Source: Pythium myriotylum (taxonomy: Eukaryota; Oomycota; Peronosporomycetes; Pythiales; Pythiaceae). From it: a stretch of 64,000 nucleotides of DNA. The notes beneath the pieces are model-generated. The model made no database searches. It saw only the letters and a list, made by a program, of their open reading frames with translations, and had not been told where the DNA came from. Made by a program: the position numbers and the translations under genes. The stretch is taken from the NCBI GenBank assembly GCA_023091665.1, contig JALJCQ010000014.1:372001-436000 (forward strand), given 5' to 3'. Below, one piece after another: positions 29,501-39,304 of the stretch. The number at the start of each line of letters is the position of its first letter. Positions within the stretch are counted from its first letter, which is position 1.

Positions 29501-31234
29501 TCACCCATTGAGTTCGAAGTGAAGCGAAGACTGCCTCTCCTCGGCTGTGAACGCTGGAGCAGAAGGACCTGTCGTATCTACACTTCCAGAAGCGTCATCA
29601 CCCGGAATCGGAGCCGACGCCAACGCCATGGGATTTTCTTTCGTCGGCGCCGAAAAGTCGTAATCATCGTCAAACTCTGGGGCGGACGGAATCCACACGT
29701 CTTTAAGGTCCATCGGGTATGCAACTGGAGATAAATTGTCTTCTCCTCGTAGCAATCGTCGTTCTTGATACTGAATTCGCCGCTGGAATAGCCTCCACCC
29801 AAAGAGATCGAGATCCAGGCCTCTCGGAATCACGTCGAGCATGTGACGGAAGATCCGGGCGGCCTGATCCTGCACTTGTTGTGATGCTAGTTCCAGCTCG
29901 ACTGTGATGATTGCGTAACGTGAACACCCAAATACAAGGGCGATGAATGCAGTGAACCCGAGCACGATCGCTAGAGCCATATTGTCCTTTTGGTCGAGAA
30001 GCTGAATAACAGCTCTTGCGGAGCAACCTCCCCCAAACAGACCCGAGAGAGGATTATCATCCCTTATCTTGTCCAAGTACACGAGGTACCGATCGCAGAC
30101 ACAGCCCTCCATACCAATGCATCGCGCAGTGGCATTGAACGTCTGATTAACTTCGTATAACTTGATATCTGCATCGCAAAAAGAGCAGAAATCATCGGTG
30201 TCACCACAGACACCTGAAGAGTCGGAACCAATGGCCTGATAATAACCTGTTGTTCCCAATAGCAGCTTGCTCGTGTTCCGAAGATCCGCTACTGGGCTTT
30301 TTGCGGCAACACAGGCGTCCTTGGAAATCATGCAGTGCTGCAGCGATTTGTCAGTCTCAAGAAGTCGTTCGAAAACGAAAGGCATTGCGAGAACTCACCG
30401 GCTTCCGCAAGCAGTCACGAAGAGATCGCGGTAGCTGGCATCCAACCGCATCCATCTCGCCATAAAACTCGCAAGTCTCGTTCACCTTTCGCTGGAGCAT
30501 TTGCGGTAACATTGGCGCACGCGGGTCACGTCGCGGCGACGAGCGAGAAGGCCACGATTCGACCGAGGGGTCTACGATAGTCTTGGCGAACTCCATAAAT
30601 CTTCGCACGTTCACGCCAAAGGACTCGTCTTCGCATTGGGTGTCGTACACTTTTGTGGCTCGGTATGCGGGCACCTCGCACACGCCGGCGCAAACGCACT
30701 GGCCATCCGAGCCGAGGCAGAATGCCGTGTCGAGCGCCTCGCGCGTCGTCTCATTGCGCACCATGCGATCAAACTCTCGGCGACAGGCCGTGCACACAGC
30801 ATCCGCCGGCGCGCAGTAGGTCGCGTTCTCGTAGAAGCTCAGCGTGGTGAGGTTCGAAGGCAGCTGCACGACCGGCGACGACGCGTTGAGTGCGCCGGTC
30901 TCAGCGGCGACCACGAGCGCGTCGCGCACAGTACTCGCGTACGATGCGTCGACGCAGAATCCGTCCGAGAGGAGCATACAGCCCTAGAGCCAAAGAACAC
31001 ACAGCGCCGTGAGTGGGAGGCCTTGCGTTGGCTGGTCCACGGTCGGAGACGAACCGGCTTGGCGAGGCAGTCGCTGCAGGACCGCGGGTAGCGACACTTG
31101 GTGAGCGAGTCGGCGATGCCGTAGAAGCCGCAGGACTCGGCGACGGTTTCGTTCCACGTGTGGTACGAAGGAAGGACGCGCGGCTCGCGGCGGCGCGTGC
31201 GCGTGAGCACGAAGGGCGGCGAGGACCGCGTCAT
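29501..31234 (-). CDS. cysteine-rich single-pass membrane protein with repeated modules
   Basis: Three exons on the minus strand: 31055-31234, 30399-30983, 29501-30337 (533 aa). The ectodomain is built of repeated modules: CGFYGIADSLTKCRYPRSCSD and CEFYGEMDAVGCQLPRSLRD both precede DCLxKP, an intron in the same phase, and then GCMLLSDGFC or HCMISKDAC. N-glycosylation sites abound (NETV, NASS, NLTT, NATY, NQTF, NATA). One transmembrane helix (about residues 388-410, ALAIVLGFTAFIALVFG) precedes a cytoplasmic tail of about 110 residues without a kinase domain. The modelled N-terminus (ATG 31234) has no signal peptide, so an upstream exon is probably missing. Function unknown; receptor-like. Confidence 0.7.
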
Positions 31235-31377
31235 GGGCTCGAGGGAAGCCTTGGTCAATAATGGGGCAAATGAAACGCCAGACTCATTCGGGTTTAGGAG
31301 GGAGCCAACCGAACGTAATGTGATATATATGTGACGTGTGCGCGTAGCTCCTCACAAGTTCGAATGAGTGAGTTTCA

Positions 31378-33111
31378 TCACAGTTCGTCGTGGGTCGCTT
31401 GCGGAGGCACGACGACGGCGGCGTCCTCGGCGACGAGCACGTCGGCACAGTGATGCTTCAGGCAGAGAGCGACGCGCTCGAGCTCGTGGGCATCGTCCTC
31501 GAGATGGGTCTCGGCGTCCTTATACAACCATTCGATTCGCTCGGAAGTGTACCCACCTCCTATCAACGAGATCGTCTTCTCGTCCTGGAGACCTGAGAGC
31601 CTTTCCGTCACGACCACGTGCAGGGCCGTGTTTTCTGCGTTCACACGAAACGCTACATCTATCTTGTGGTAGCCGTGTGGAGCCGGGGCGAGTCCGCTGA
31701 TCTTGAGGGAGCCGAGCAATCGATTGGCTCGCGTCATTGCACGTTCTTCTGTGAAAACTCGGACCGCTACCTCTGTTTGGTTGTCGTGAAATGTCGTGAG
31801 CACGATCGACTTGTGATTGGGGATGACACTGTTGCGGCGAATCACCTTATGCATCACACCACCGGCTGTCTCGACACCGAAAGACATCACGACCACGTCG
31901 AAGATTATCATGTTCGAAGAAGCGTCATCTCCGCCGCCGAAAACGTGGCCCAGGATAGCGGCCCCGCTAGCGATGGGAGCTGTACCATGGCTCGACAGAT
32001 TGTCAGACTTCATACATTCTTGAATGAGCTCGTGAAGCTTCGGCATGTGGGATGATCCACCGATGAGAACAACTTCGTCAATCTCGCCGACGTCAAGACG
32101 AGCCTCGGCGAGCACCCGAGCGATCGCAGAAGGCAGCTTCGCATACGCATCTGCATTGAGCTGTTCGAAGAGATCGCGACTCACGGTCACCGATAGAGTA
32201 CTGCCTTGTGCAGCCTCCGTGTTGACACGGATTGTCGACTCTCTGCTGATCGCAAGCTCGCTCTTTGCCCGCTCGACTTCGCCCCACAGCCCCTGGGTTA
32301 TCTTTCTGTCTCCTGTCGAGCGTTTCCACTCGTCCAAAACATGCGTCATCACTCGCTCGCTAAGTTGTCGCCCGCCCAAATCTCGAACTTGGTCAACTGC
32401 CAGCACCTCAAACACACCACCATCGAGTACAATCACCGCCACGTCTACACTGCTGCCGCCGGCGTCAATGACCAAGTTGACATCGCGCCCTCGATTTTCC
32501 TTGTCGATGCCAAGACTTATTAGTGCGGCGATCGGCTCGCTAATGACCCGCGCAGCATTCATCCCGGAGAGAGCGACTGCATCTCTGATTGCCTGGCGCT
32601 GTGCGTCACGGAAATAAGCAGGTGCCGTCACGACAACGTCGACAATTTTAACTCCAAGATACCCCTCGGCGTCTCGTTTGATCTTGGAGAGCAGCAGCGA
32701 AGTCACTTCCTCCGGTGTCAATTCCATCAAATCTCCCACGACAACAACTTGTATCACAGGTTTCTCGCTCCGATTGACGATCTTGTACGGGAGACCTCGA
32801 GACTTCGCCTCTGCCACGGCCTCGTCGTACGACTTCCCGAGCAGCCATTTGAAGTCGAATAAAGTGGTCTCTGGATGGACCCACGCCTGATGCATCGCGT
32901 CCTCACCGATGAGAAGCTGCCCGCTCGGATCCCATCCAACGTAGGATGGTGTGGCGTCGGCGCCTTTATCATTCGGCACAATCTCAACAGAGCCATTCCG
33001 TTTCACGGCGACGCGAGTCATCGTGGAACCGATGTCGATGCCCAAGACTGGCAGACTCGTGGGAGCCTCTAGTTCGGCAGCTGATCCAAGTAAAGTTGTC
33101 GCCACGACCAA
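31378..33111 (-). CDS. ER-lumenal Hsp70 (BiP/HYOU1-like) with HDEL-type tail
   Basis: About 577 codons in one frame. The ATPase domain is complete: [14 protein letters not shown] (phosphate 1), [14 protein letters not shown] (phosphate 2) and [17 protein letters not shown] (adenosine), followed by [15 protein letters not shown] linker sequence and a substrate-binding domain with [15 protein letters not shown]. The protein ends THDEL, an ER retrieval signal, and starts with a hydrophobic leader ([15 protein letters not shown]). Shorter than BiP by roughly 70 residues, mainly in the C-terminal lid. The frame has no ATG upstream of position 33111 before a stop; the given start is a TTG. A non-ATG start, an upstream mini-exon or a lost start codon are possible. 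The truncated relative is at 20108-21167. Confidence 0.82.
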   Translation of the reverse strand: MVVATTLLGSAAELEAPTSLPVLGIDIGSTMTRVAVKRNGSVEIVPNDKGADATPSYVGWDPSGQLLIGEDAMHQAWVHPETTLFDFKWLLGKSYDEAVAEAKSRGLPYKIVNRSEKPVIQVVVVGDLMELTPEEVTSLLLSKIKRDAEGYLGVKIVDVVVTAPAYFRDAQRQAIRDAVALSGMNAARVISEPIAALISLGIDKENRGRDVNLVIDAGGSSVDVAVIVLDGGVFEVLAVDQVRDLGGRQLSERVMTHVLDEWKRSTGDRKITQGLWGEVERAKSELAISRESTIRVNTEAAQGSTLSVTVSRDLFEQLNADAYAKLPSAIARVLAEARLDVGEIDEVVLIGGSSHMPKLHELIQECMKSDNLSSHGTAPIASGAAILGHVFGGGDDASSNMIIFDVVVMSFGVETAGGVMHKVIRRNSVIPNHKSIVLTTFHDNQTEVAVRVFTEERAMTRANRLLGSLKISGLAPAPHGYHKIDVAFRVNAENTALHVVVTERLSGLQDEKTISLIGGGYTSERIEWLYKDAETHLEDDAHELERVALCLKHHCADVLVAEDAAVVVPPQATHDEL

Positions 33112-33423
33112 CGCGACGATGACTAAGACCCTTCCTTGTACTTGGCAGTCTTTGACCCCATGGTTGAGTCGCTGCGAGTTGGGAACTGGCCTCCAGGCTC
33201 AACCTGTCACAACTCACTTTGTTGGGTTCATCTTCTCTGGACACGTGGGTACACTTTTGATCGCTTGCTCCATTAGGTACGACTCCACGTGGCATCCGGT
33301 GCGCGGGGAGAGAGGCGGCGTTCGGAGCGATTTCGTGATCTGTGGAAGTGTGTCTGTGGAAGTGTTTGCTGGGGGTGTTTCATGGTAAATATTCGTCTAT
33401 TAGTCACGTTGACGTGCATTTTA
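33112..33423. other. spacer upstream of the HDEL Hsp70 gene
   Basis: 312 bp. Holds either the promoter or an undetected first exon of the Hsp70 gene (an in-frame leader is open to about 33190). No other feature. Confidence 0.4.
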
Positions 33424-34692
33424 TCAGTATGCAGGCGCTATCAAGTCGCCACGATCGGTCTCCTCTGTGCAGCCCTTCCCATTACCATCTTTGCCGTATC
33501 GCTTCTCCATCAAAAACTTCGCCACACTCTTCTGGTTGTTCTCGTTAGCCACAAGCAGAGCTCTCTCTAGAGTGACCCGTCCACAGTGTTCCACGAGATA
33601 CTGGACGATCTCCACGTGACCGCAGCGACAGGCTTCGTACATCGCGTCTTCACACAGATAGCTCGAGTCGTGGATACGCTCATGTAGGAACTGAAGGATC
33701 CTCACGGCGCCGATCGCGGCCATCTCGTCGATGCGTACGAGACTATCACGACGTGTGAAGAGCTCCCGCCGGTGGTCAAAGAGGTACTCGAGCACGTTTA
33801 GACGGCGATTGGAGGTTGCAAAGTACACGGCAAACATCGAACAGCCCTCGGTGCGGTTTTCGTGTAGGAAGCGAACCATCTCAAGATGGCCGTTCGCCGC
33901 GGCGTCGTCCATCGCGGAGGTCGTGCAGCCTTCGTGACGTTGGTCGTGGAGGAAGCGGACGACCTCGAGGTGGCCGTTGGCCGCCGCAAAATCCATCGCT
34001 TGCTCGGTGCAGCCTTCGTGTCTGTTCTCGTGCAGGAACTGCACGATATCGAGGCGTCCACAACGTGCAGCGTGGTCCATCGCGGCAGTCGAGCAGCCCT
34101 CCGATCGAGTCTCGTGGAGATATCGGACAATATCAAAGTAGCCTTGTGCTGCAGCGTAGTCCATCGCGTCACTAGTGAGCACCATGCGTGGGAACGACGA
34201 TGCGAGTAAACGTGTCAGCTCCAAATCGCCATTGAACACGATCGCGTCGCACGGAGACATGGTCACGCTCGCACATGCGTCCTTTCGGTTCTCAACGAGC
34301 CACTTGACCACCTCCACGCGCCCCATCGTCGCGGTCATTTGCAGCAACGTCGGCTCACAGGCTATCCCGGTGTTGGCGCTCAGCCACCGGAGAGCCTCGA
34401 GATTTCCTCGCTCGGCGGTGTGGGTCATCACGCCATCGAACGCAAGTCGCTTGTCGGATCGTCTTTGACTCGACTGCTCTTGATGCAGTCGATAGAGACG
34501 CTGTAGCATCGCAAAGTCTCGCGCCTCGGCCGCTAGACACGGGTAGAGCCCCGTTTCGTACCAGTAGTTGGGCAGCAGACGACGATGCTGCGCCGCGAAG
34601 TCGACCACGACGCGCGGGAGCCCGGGGAGGAACGAGGCCGCGAGCAGGAAAAGCGATCGGTTCGTGAGCACGGCGCTCGCTGCGTCCGCCAT
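33424..34692 (-). CDS. ankyrin-repeat protein (oomycete family), copy 1
   Basis: Single exon, 422 aa from ATG 34692; an in-frame ATG at 34863 would add 57 residues. The later ATG is chosen because the paralogue at 41879 starts at about the same point (SLFLLAASFLPGLP against SLFSLVVSFQSGLP). After an N-terminal helical region come about ten divergent ankyrin repeats of the type AMDxAAxxGHLEVVRFLHxxRxEGCT. EGC and LHENR are hallmarks of a family expanded in oomycetes. No signal peptide, so probably an intracellular protein-binding scaffold. Partner unknown. Confidence 0.82.
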   Translation of the reverse strand: MADAASAVLTNRSLFLLAASFLPGLPRVVVDFAAQHRRLLPNYWYETGLYPCLAAEARDFAMLQRLYRLHQEQSSQRRSDKRLAFDGVMTHTAERGNLEALRWLSANTGIACEPTLLQMTATMGRVEVVKWLVENRKDACASVTMSPCDAIVFNGDLELTRLLASSFPRMVLTSDAMDYAAAQGYFDIVRYLHETRSEGCSTAAMDHAARCGRLDIVQFLHENRHEGCTEQAMDFAAANGHLEVVRFLHDQRHEGCTTSAMDDAAANGHLEMVRFLHENRTEGCSMFAVYFATSNRRLNVLEYLFDHRRELFTRRDSLVRIDEMAAIGAVRILQFLHERIHDSSYLCEDAMYEACRCGHVEIVQYLVEHCGRVTLERALLVANENNQKSVAKFLMEKRYGKDGNGKGCTEETDRGDLIAPAY

Positions 34693-35810
34693 GCTGGAAG
34701 CTTCGACTTGTGCCTCACGAGGATGTATGTGAAGCAGGTATGGCGTGCGATGAGACAATGCGACGTGGCGACTCTCCCGTGACTGAGCCAGTGGCAGTGC
34801 AGTCCTGCCACTGGCTCGACGAAGAGCTTCGAAAAATTTTGTCTGTAGCCATTTAGAAACCATAGATACTCATTTCACAGAAATTCGAAACCAAGAAATT
34901 TTTCGAGGCTGCAAATTGTGACAAGGTCATCAGGCGATGGGCAACGTGTTCCCAGCACGACTTCAAAAAAAAAGACGTGATTGACAAGGAACAAGGCAAA
35001 GTGTCGTGTCGAATCGATCACGAGCGACTCGTCGATTCGCCGCAATAACGAACCAACGAAACTATGATAGTACGTAGTCGGGGCGCGTTATCGTAGTTTC
35101 GTCGGCTCGGTAGCGAAATTGATCGGCCACAAGGGCCCACGAGACTTTCCAATCGATTTGTCCAACTTGTCTCATGTCCGGAAGCATCATTGGAATTCAC
35201 CGCCCCACCCGACGAAGGGTGCGAGTCCGCTTTTCGGATCATCGACGTCTTGTGAGTCGGTTCGAGTACCTTTAACGTTTCAACTGCTAGACTTCGCCCC
35301 CGGTGCACATCTCAATGACGATTTTTCGGTCTGCGATTATATTGTTGGGAATCCAACTAGTTTCCGCTGTGAGCGTGGCTATCAGGAACTGGACACAGAT
35401 GCAATTTAAAAAAGTAGCGTTTGCACGGATTGTTGTCACGGGTGAAAGCGTGGAATCCGTCATACATACCACGATCCCTCCGTTCTCGAAGTGCACCTCT
35501 TCAACAGCGCTGGCTGCTGTTAATTAAAAGTTCAAGCTAGTCAACACCTAACCCGTCAATTGCTCGTTCTTCTTCATCTTGTACCTAGCGAGCCACGCCA
35601 AGCTGGCCCTCTCTCCCGCCATTGATGAGGATTCGCACGCATCTCGCTATTCGTTGACTCCACGAAACTCGGACTCCTGGCTTTGTCGTGAGACCTCAGT
35701 CCAGTTTGTACTAAACCTCGACCACAAGCCACCTTGTCAGTTTGGTCGCGGGAGTTTGATACCCGAACTGCTCGACGACACCAACCACACGAACTTTTTG
35801 TAACTCTCTA
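34693..35810. other. 1.1-kb gene-poor region left of the esterase relic
   Basis: A short open frame from ATG 35315 (71 codons) begins with a hydrophobic segment (MTIFRSAIILLGIQLVSAVS) but has no recognised continuation. The rest shows no gene. Confidence 0.4.
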
Positions 35811-36100
35811 TCCATGCAGCTAAGCTCTTGCTGTTGACGCCTGGGACACTCGCTGTAGTATCCACAGCCGCCACGTAAACGAGAGCGTCGGCTGTCCACC
35901 GAAGTACTGTACTGTACTAACACTCGATACAAATCGTGCTGGCAGGCTGGCTACTCGCCAGATGGGTACCCAGCCAAGCTCACGGATGAAATCAACAGAG
36001 ACGTCGTGAAGTACAGTACTGAGAAGACAACTACGGTCCCTGTGCCAAGCTCGAGCGTGGCTAGACAGCGAGAGGCCTTGGTCAAAAGCTCGTCAGCAAC

Positions 36101-36152
36101 GGTTGCGACTAAAACAGGTCAATTTGACGGTCAGGTCAGCGTCTTTTCTATG
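36101..36152 (+). repeat. left terminal inverted repeat of the Mutator-like element
   Basis: Begins GGTTGCGACTAAAACAGG and ends GCGTCTTTTCTATG. Pairs with 38632-38683 with six mismatches. Contains the short direct repeat GGTCAGGTCAG. Confidence 0.8.
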
Positions 36153-36628
36153 TGCAGGGCGTGACCTGTGGGGCCTCGGTCACTTGGTGGTCAGGCGCAG
36201 AAACATACTAATTTATTGGGCGAGCGAAGGACAAATCGTTCACAAAGTGCGTTAGGTATTTAGTTAACATCATCTTGGTTGAGGAGTCCCCACTGCGATC
36301 TGAGTCATTCTCATCATTGTCGTGCATTTCGTGGGCGGAAAGCCCGCGCATGTCGTCAGGTGCAGATGGCTCATGAGACCCTTTCGATCGTTCTCCAGCG
36401 ACGGGTGGGACGCATCAAAAGACTATTGGCGGCATGGTGTTAGAGATTGCGATCAGATCGATCTCGTTTTTTTATCGCGGTGATAGCATTTCCAGCGGCG
36501 TATGACGCCCCACCAATGCATCACGCGGACACGCGGAGTAAGTTGTGGGTAGGCTTACATCATCATCATCAATGTGAGGTCTATTGGTTTACTCGTCTAG
36601 AAACCTATAGCCGGCGTGAAGCGCCTGG

Positions 36629-37168
36629 TTAGGATTGAAGTCCTATTCTGTAATGCGCAATGTCTATGCTAAGTAGCGCAGCAATTTGCTTGTGCTCTGG
36701 TCGGTGAGTTGGGTGAAGAACTTGACTGCTACGTTCCTCGTCCATGGCGAGGTTGGCCGCTGCGTCTGCCATTCGGTTGGCTGCTCGCGGATGATGCTTC
36801 CAAGTGCGGACGCCGAGGATGTCCGCTAAGCGTCGAGCGACTGCATACGAGCGCTGAAGTCTCCGGTTCTGAGGTGCCTTGTACCTCTTCATTTGCTGGA
36901 TAATGAGCATACTATCGCCGACCACCTCTAGTGGCGTCCATTGAAACTGGGTGGCTGCGGTCAAGCCGGTGACGAGGCCCCTGTACTCTGCTTGGTTATT
37001 TGTGGTCGTCCGCGCGGCGTGGGACATTGCTGCTGTGTACACAACCGTTGCGTGGGTAGCTTCATCGGTAATGCGTGCAATTACTGCTCCTGAGCCCCCA
37101 GGCCCAGGGTGGGTAGGCTTACGATCCCAGGCGCCAGAGGGCAAGCCTGGAGATCTTGGAGGCGGCAA
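36629..37168 (-). pseudogene. retroelement-type RNase H domain fragment inside the DNA element
   Basis: About 180 open codons with no ATG at the start. PGPGGSGAV, TTNNQAEYRGLVTGL, LEVVGDSMLIIQQMK and ANRMADAAANLAMD match the type-1 RNase H fold used in retroelements and plant RNase H-like proteins. The catalytic Glu (NNQAE), second Asp (GDS) and last Asp (MAD) are present. The first Asp, normally in a DGGxxGNPGPGG strand, is not in place (AWDRKPTHPGPGG instead). No reverse transcriptase motif (YxDD) was found nearby. Hence a fragment or a degraded, possibly captured gene. Confidence 0.6.
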
Positions 37169-38631
37169 GCCGACGGACTTGGCCGCCGGTATCCGACGTG
37201 AGGGGAGAGATCAAGTTCCGAGAAGGCGCTAGGGCAGAGATATAGCTGTGCTCCTCACACTGCTGCACAGTCGGGGTGCTGTTGCCCGATACCAGAGCCG
37301 GAGCCGGCGCTGGCTCTGGAGCAGGAGTGCCCAACGCCTATGGTGCCGGTCCGTCACTAAAGGCGCAGTCAAACCGGCGGTGAAGGCGCGCTCGGGATCT
37401 CGCCTCCACTCCGCTTGAAGCCGGATGTGGAGCAGGAGCGGAAGCAGAAGCTGAGGTCAAAACCGACGACCACGAGCCAGAGTCCCCGCTGCCCTGCCCT
37501 TGCTGCCCTTGTCCTTGTCGCACTTGGACGGACACGGTGTGTCAGCGAAGTCTCCTTCACCAAAAGTTACGCTCGACGAAGTTTTACGCAGCCTTTAGGT
37601 GAGCTCAACCCGGGTCGGCGGGGTTACTGTCAGGTCTGCCGCTGCTGTCATATGGTCCGTCACTAAGAATAGGTCTTCCGTATGCAGGGGCAACTGCACA
37701 CAATGGCGGAGGGCGCTTTGGATAGCACGATTGACATGGGCTCGCTGACCTCAAGTTCGCATCCGTTCAATAGCGCCTGACCTGGCATGGTGACGCGACG
37801 CGAAGAGCGTGACTCCCACATCCAACCGACCACAACGGAGGAACGCTTGCTTGAGCGACGGCGCTGGCGCAGGCGAGAACGAACTTACGCAACTGAGGCC
37901 AGCATGATGATGATGGATTAAGTGGAGTCTGTTGAGTTTGTCTTAATGAATCCTAACAGGTTTCCTGCTGCGCTCCACATACTTCGTTTAGGACTCAATA
38001 GTGTCGCCAGCCAAACTGTGCAAACACATCTAACGCATTGCTGTCAACAACGAGTGTTGAGGCTCGCGCGCAGGCTCTACTTAGCGCGCCACTCCACACT
38101 CCACGAGCACAAAGCGCCCAGGCTCTGCCCCGAGGCCGATGAGGACACGAAGCGCCACGGCCGCCGACCACAGTTGGCGGACAAACCGCCCGAATAGCTC
38201 GCTGCTTCCAGACGCAGTGCCGGCGGCAGCAGTTGCGCACGGAGCTCTCTCGGGTGGCCAACGACGAGGCGCAACGCCTGGCGGTCTGCTGCCCGAGCTT
38301 GTGCGGCGGCGATGGCGCAAGGCTTCGCGCGAGCGCGACCACCCACGCGCCATCGCTACCCGCGGCAGGGGTGACGTTCGGCCACGCGCGAGCGCGACCT
38401 CGGGCGTTTCCTCGAGGCCGCGCTGTTGCCGTGACTCACAGCCGACCGCGTGCACTCGGGAGGGCGCGACCTCCTTGGCCGGCAGATCGAGCCCTGTTCT
38501 TGTTTGATTGGCTTGTTGGTTGTTCGACCTTGGAAAGTCTGTTTCGGCGTCAAAAGTCTGACCTCGGCAGTGACAGTGAGCATTGGTCACGTGGCTCGAC
38601 GTGACCTGTTGCCTGACCAAGTGGATGCGTG

Positions 38632-38683
38632 CATAGAAAAGACGCTGACCTGACCCACAAATTGACCTGTATTAGACGCTTCC
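38632..38683 (-). repeat. right terminal inverted repeat of the Mutator-like element
   Basis: Reverse complement begins GGAAGCGTCTAATACAGG and ends GCGTCTTTTCTATG, matching the left TIR at 46 of 52 positions. Followed directly by gtcagcaac. Confidence 0.8.
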
Positions 38684-38950
38684 GTCAGCAACTCCTCGAG
38701 TACGACGGAGGTCCGGACACGCACTTCCTCAACGGTGGCGTGTATTTGCTTAAAGAGTTTCTTCAAACGACGTCGACATCGTACTATACTGACACAGTCG
38801 AGTAGGACGTGCTCGACCTTCCCGGCGAGCTGAAGGGCGACGTTTCTCGCAAATTAGTGGATCACTGCGCAGATGGTGAACCACATCTAGCGCTCAGTTC
38901 CAACTGATGACCTGCTTAGATTGGATGAGCACAAGAATCGTCAGCGCATG

Positions 38951-39017
38951 TCCACATACTATGTGGATATGAGGATCTACCATTTCTATGTGCCACATAG
39001 AAATGGTAGATCCTCAT
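38951..39017. repeat. nested perfect palindromes at the outer end of the left duplication arm
   Basis: 38969-38992 and 38994-39017 form a perfect 24-bp inverted repeat with a one-base spacer (ATGAGGATCTACCATTTC... and its complement). Just left, TCCACATA-C-TATGTGGA (38951-38967) is a second palindrome. One arm of the larger palindrome also occurs once near the far end of the right arm (46936-46960). Confidence 0.9.
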
Positions 39018-39045
39018 GATCGCGATCTTTGTCGTCGAAGTCACG

Positions 39046-39078
39046 ATGCTTTCGCTACAGCGCCACTACAGTCCATGA
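39046..39078 (+). pseudogene. 3' tail relic of the PLC-X gene
   Basis: Ten codons plus stop (ATG CTT TCG CTA ... TGA) equivalent to the last residues of the PLC protein (MLSVQRHYSP), followed by its 3' flank. The rest of the gene was lost from this arm. Confidence 0.75.
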
Positions 39079-39200
39079 GAGAAGCTGGGGTCAAAGTGAC
39101 TGCCTCTGTCAACAGGATAGTGTCCAATCGATGGCTGCGTAGGTGCTCATGAATGAGAAAAGCTCACAATTTCTGAGATGAACCCACGGTCTCTTCATAT

Positions 39201-39215
39201 CTCATTCCACATCAC
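39201..39215 (+). promoter_or_regulatory. oomycete initiator-like element of 694-aa gene, copy 1
   Basis: CTCATTCCACATCAC fits the oomycete initiator CTCATTYYNCAWTTT through its core CTCATTCCNCAT, about 95 bp upstream of the ATG. It is conserved in the other arm (45701-45715) although the neighbouring sequence has diverged. Confidence 0.55.
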
Positions 39216-39304
39216 CCGCAACTTCCACTCTGAACGAGTCTTCAGCCGAACAACACCAAAAGACACCACTTTAGTCAGTAACGAGCTAGCAAATCGGTCA
39301 CGAC

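Larger units (their letters stand above)
36101..38683. mobile_element. Mutator-like (MULE-type) DNA element, 2.58 kb, non-autonomous as seen
   Basis: The ends are 52-bp terminal inverted repeats (36101-36152 and 38632-38683; 46 of 52 positions agree, outer bases GG...CC). A 9-bp target-site duplication, gtcagcaac, flanks it (36092-36100 and 38684-38692). Removing the element plus one duplication restores collinearity with the intact esterase gene. Long TIRs with 9-bp duplications are typical of Mutator-like elements. No transposase with DDE motifs or a zinc knuckle is seen. Inside are an RNase H-like ORF (36629-37168, minus), a minus-strand open tail at 36208-36414 ending in a stop (DRSGDSSTKMMLTKYLTHFV), and a GC-rich block at 38090-38500 unlike its surroundings. 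The cargo may be captured sequence or a nested retroelement fragment. Confidence 0.75.
35811..38908 (+). pseudogene. decayed esterase gene, deleted internally and split by a transposon
   Basis: Three collinear blocks match the intact esterase gene (22539-24359) at the nucleotide level. 35811-35897 resembles 22791-22885; 35935-36100 resembles 23895-24075, including gatgggtaccc and aagctcac; 38693-38908 resembles 24077-24325, including acttcctcaacggtgg and gcagatggtg. About 1 kb equivalent to 22886-23894 (with the nucleophile elbow) is missing between blocks one and two. Blocks two and three are adjacent codons in the intact gene and are separated here by the element 36101-38683. In-frame stops and indels show decay. 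It pre-dates the insertion, since the transposon target duplication is relic sequence. Confidence 0.82.

Noticed and set aside
37922..38620. several GC-rich open frames on both strands inside the transposon
   Set aside because: None has an ATG context, domain or codon pattern that stands out; described only as possible captured sequence.
36101..38683. interpretation as an LTR retrotransposon because of RNase H
   Set aside because: The ends are inverted, not direct, repeats; the target duplication is 9 bp rather than 4-6; no reverse transcriptase, integrase or primer-binding site was seen.
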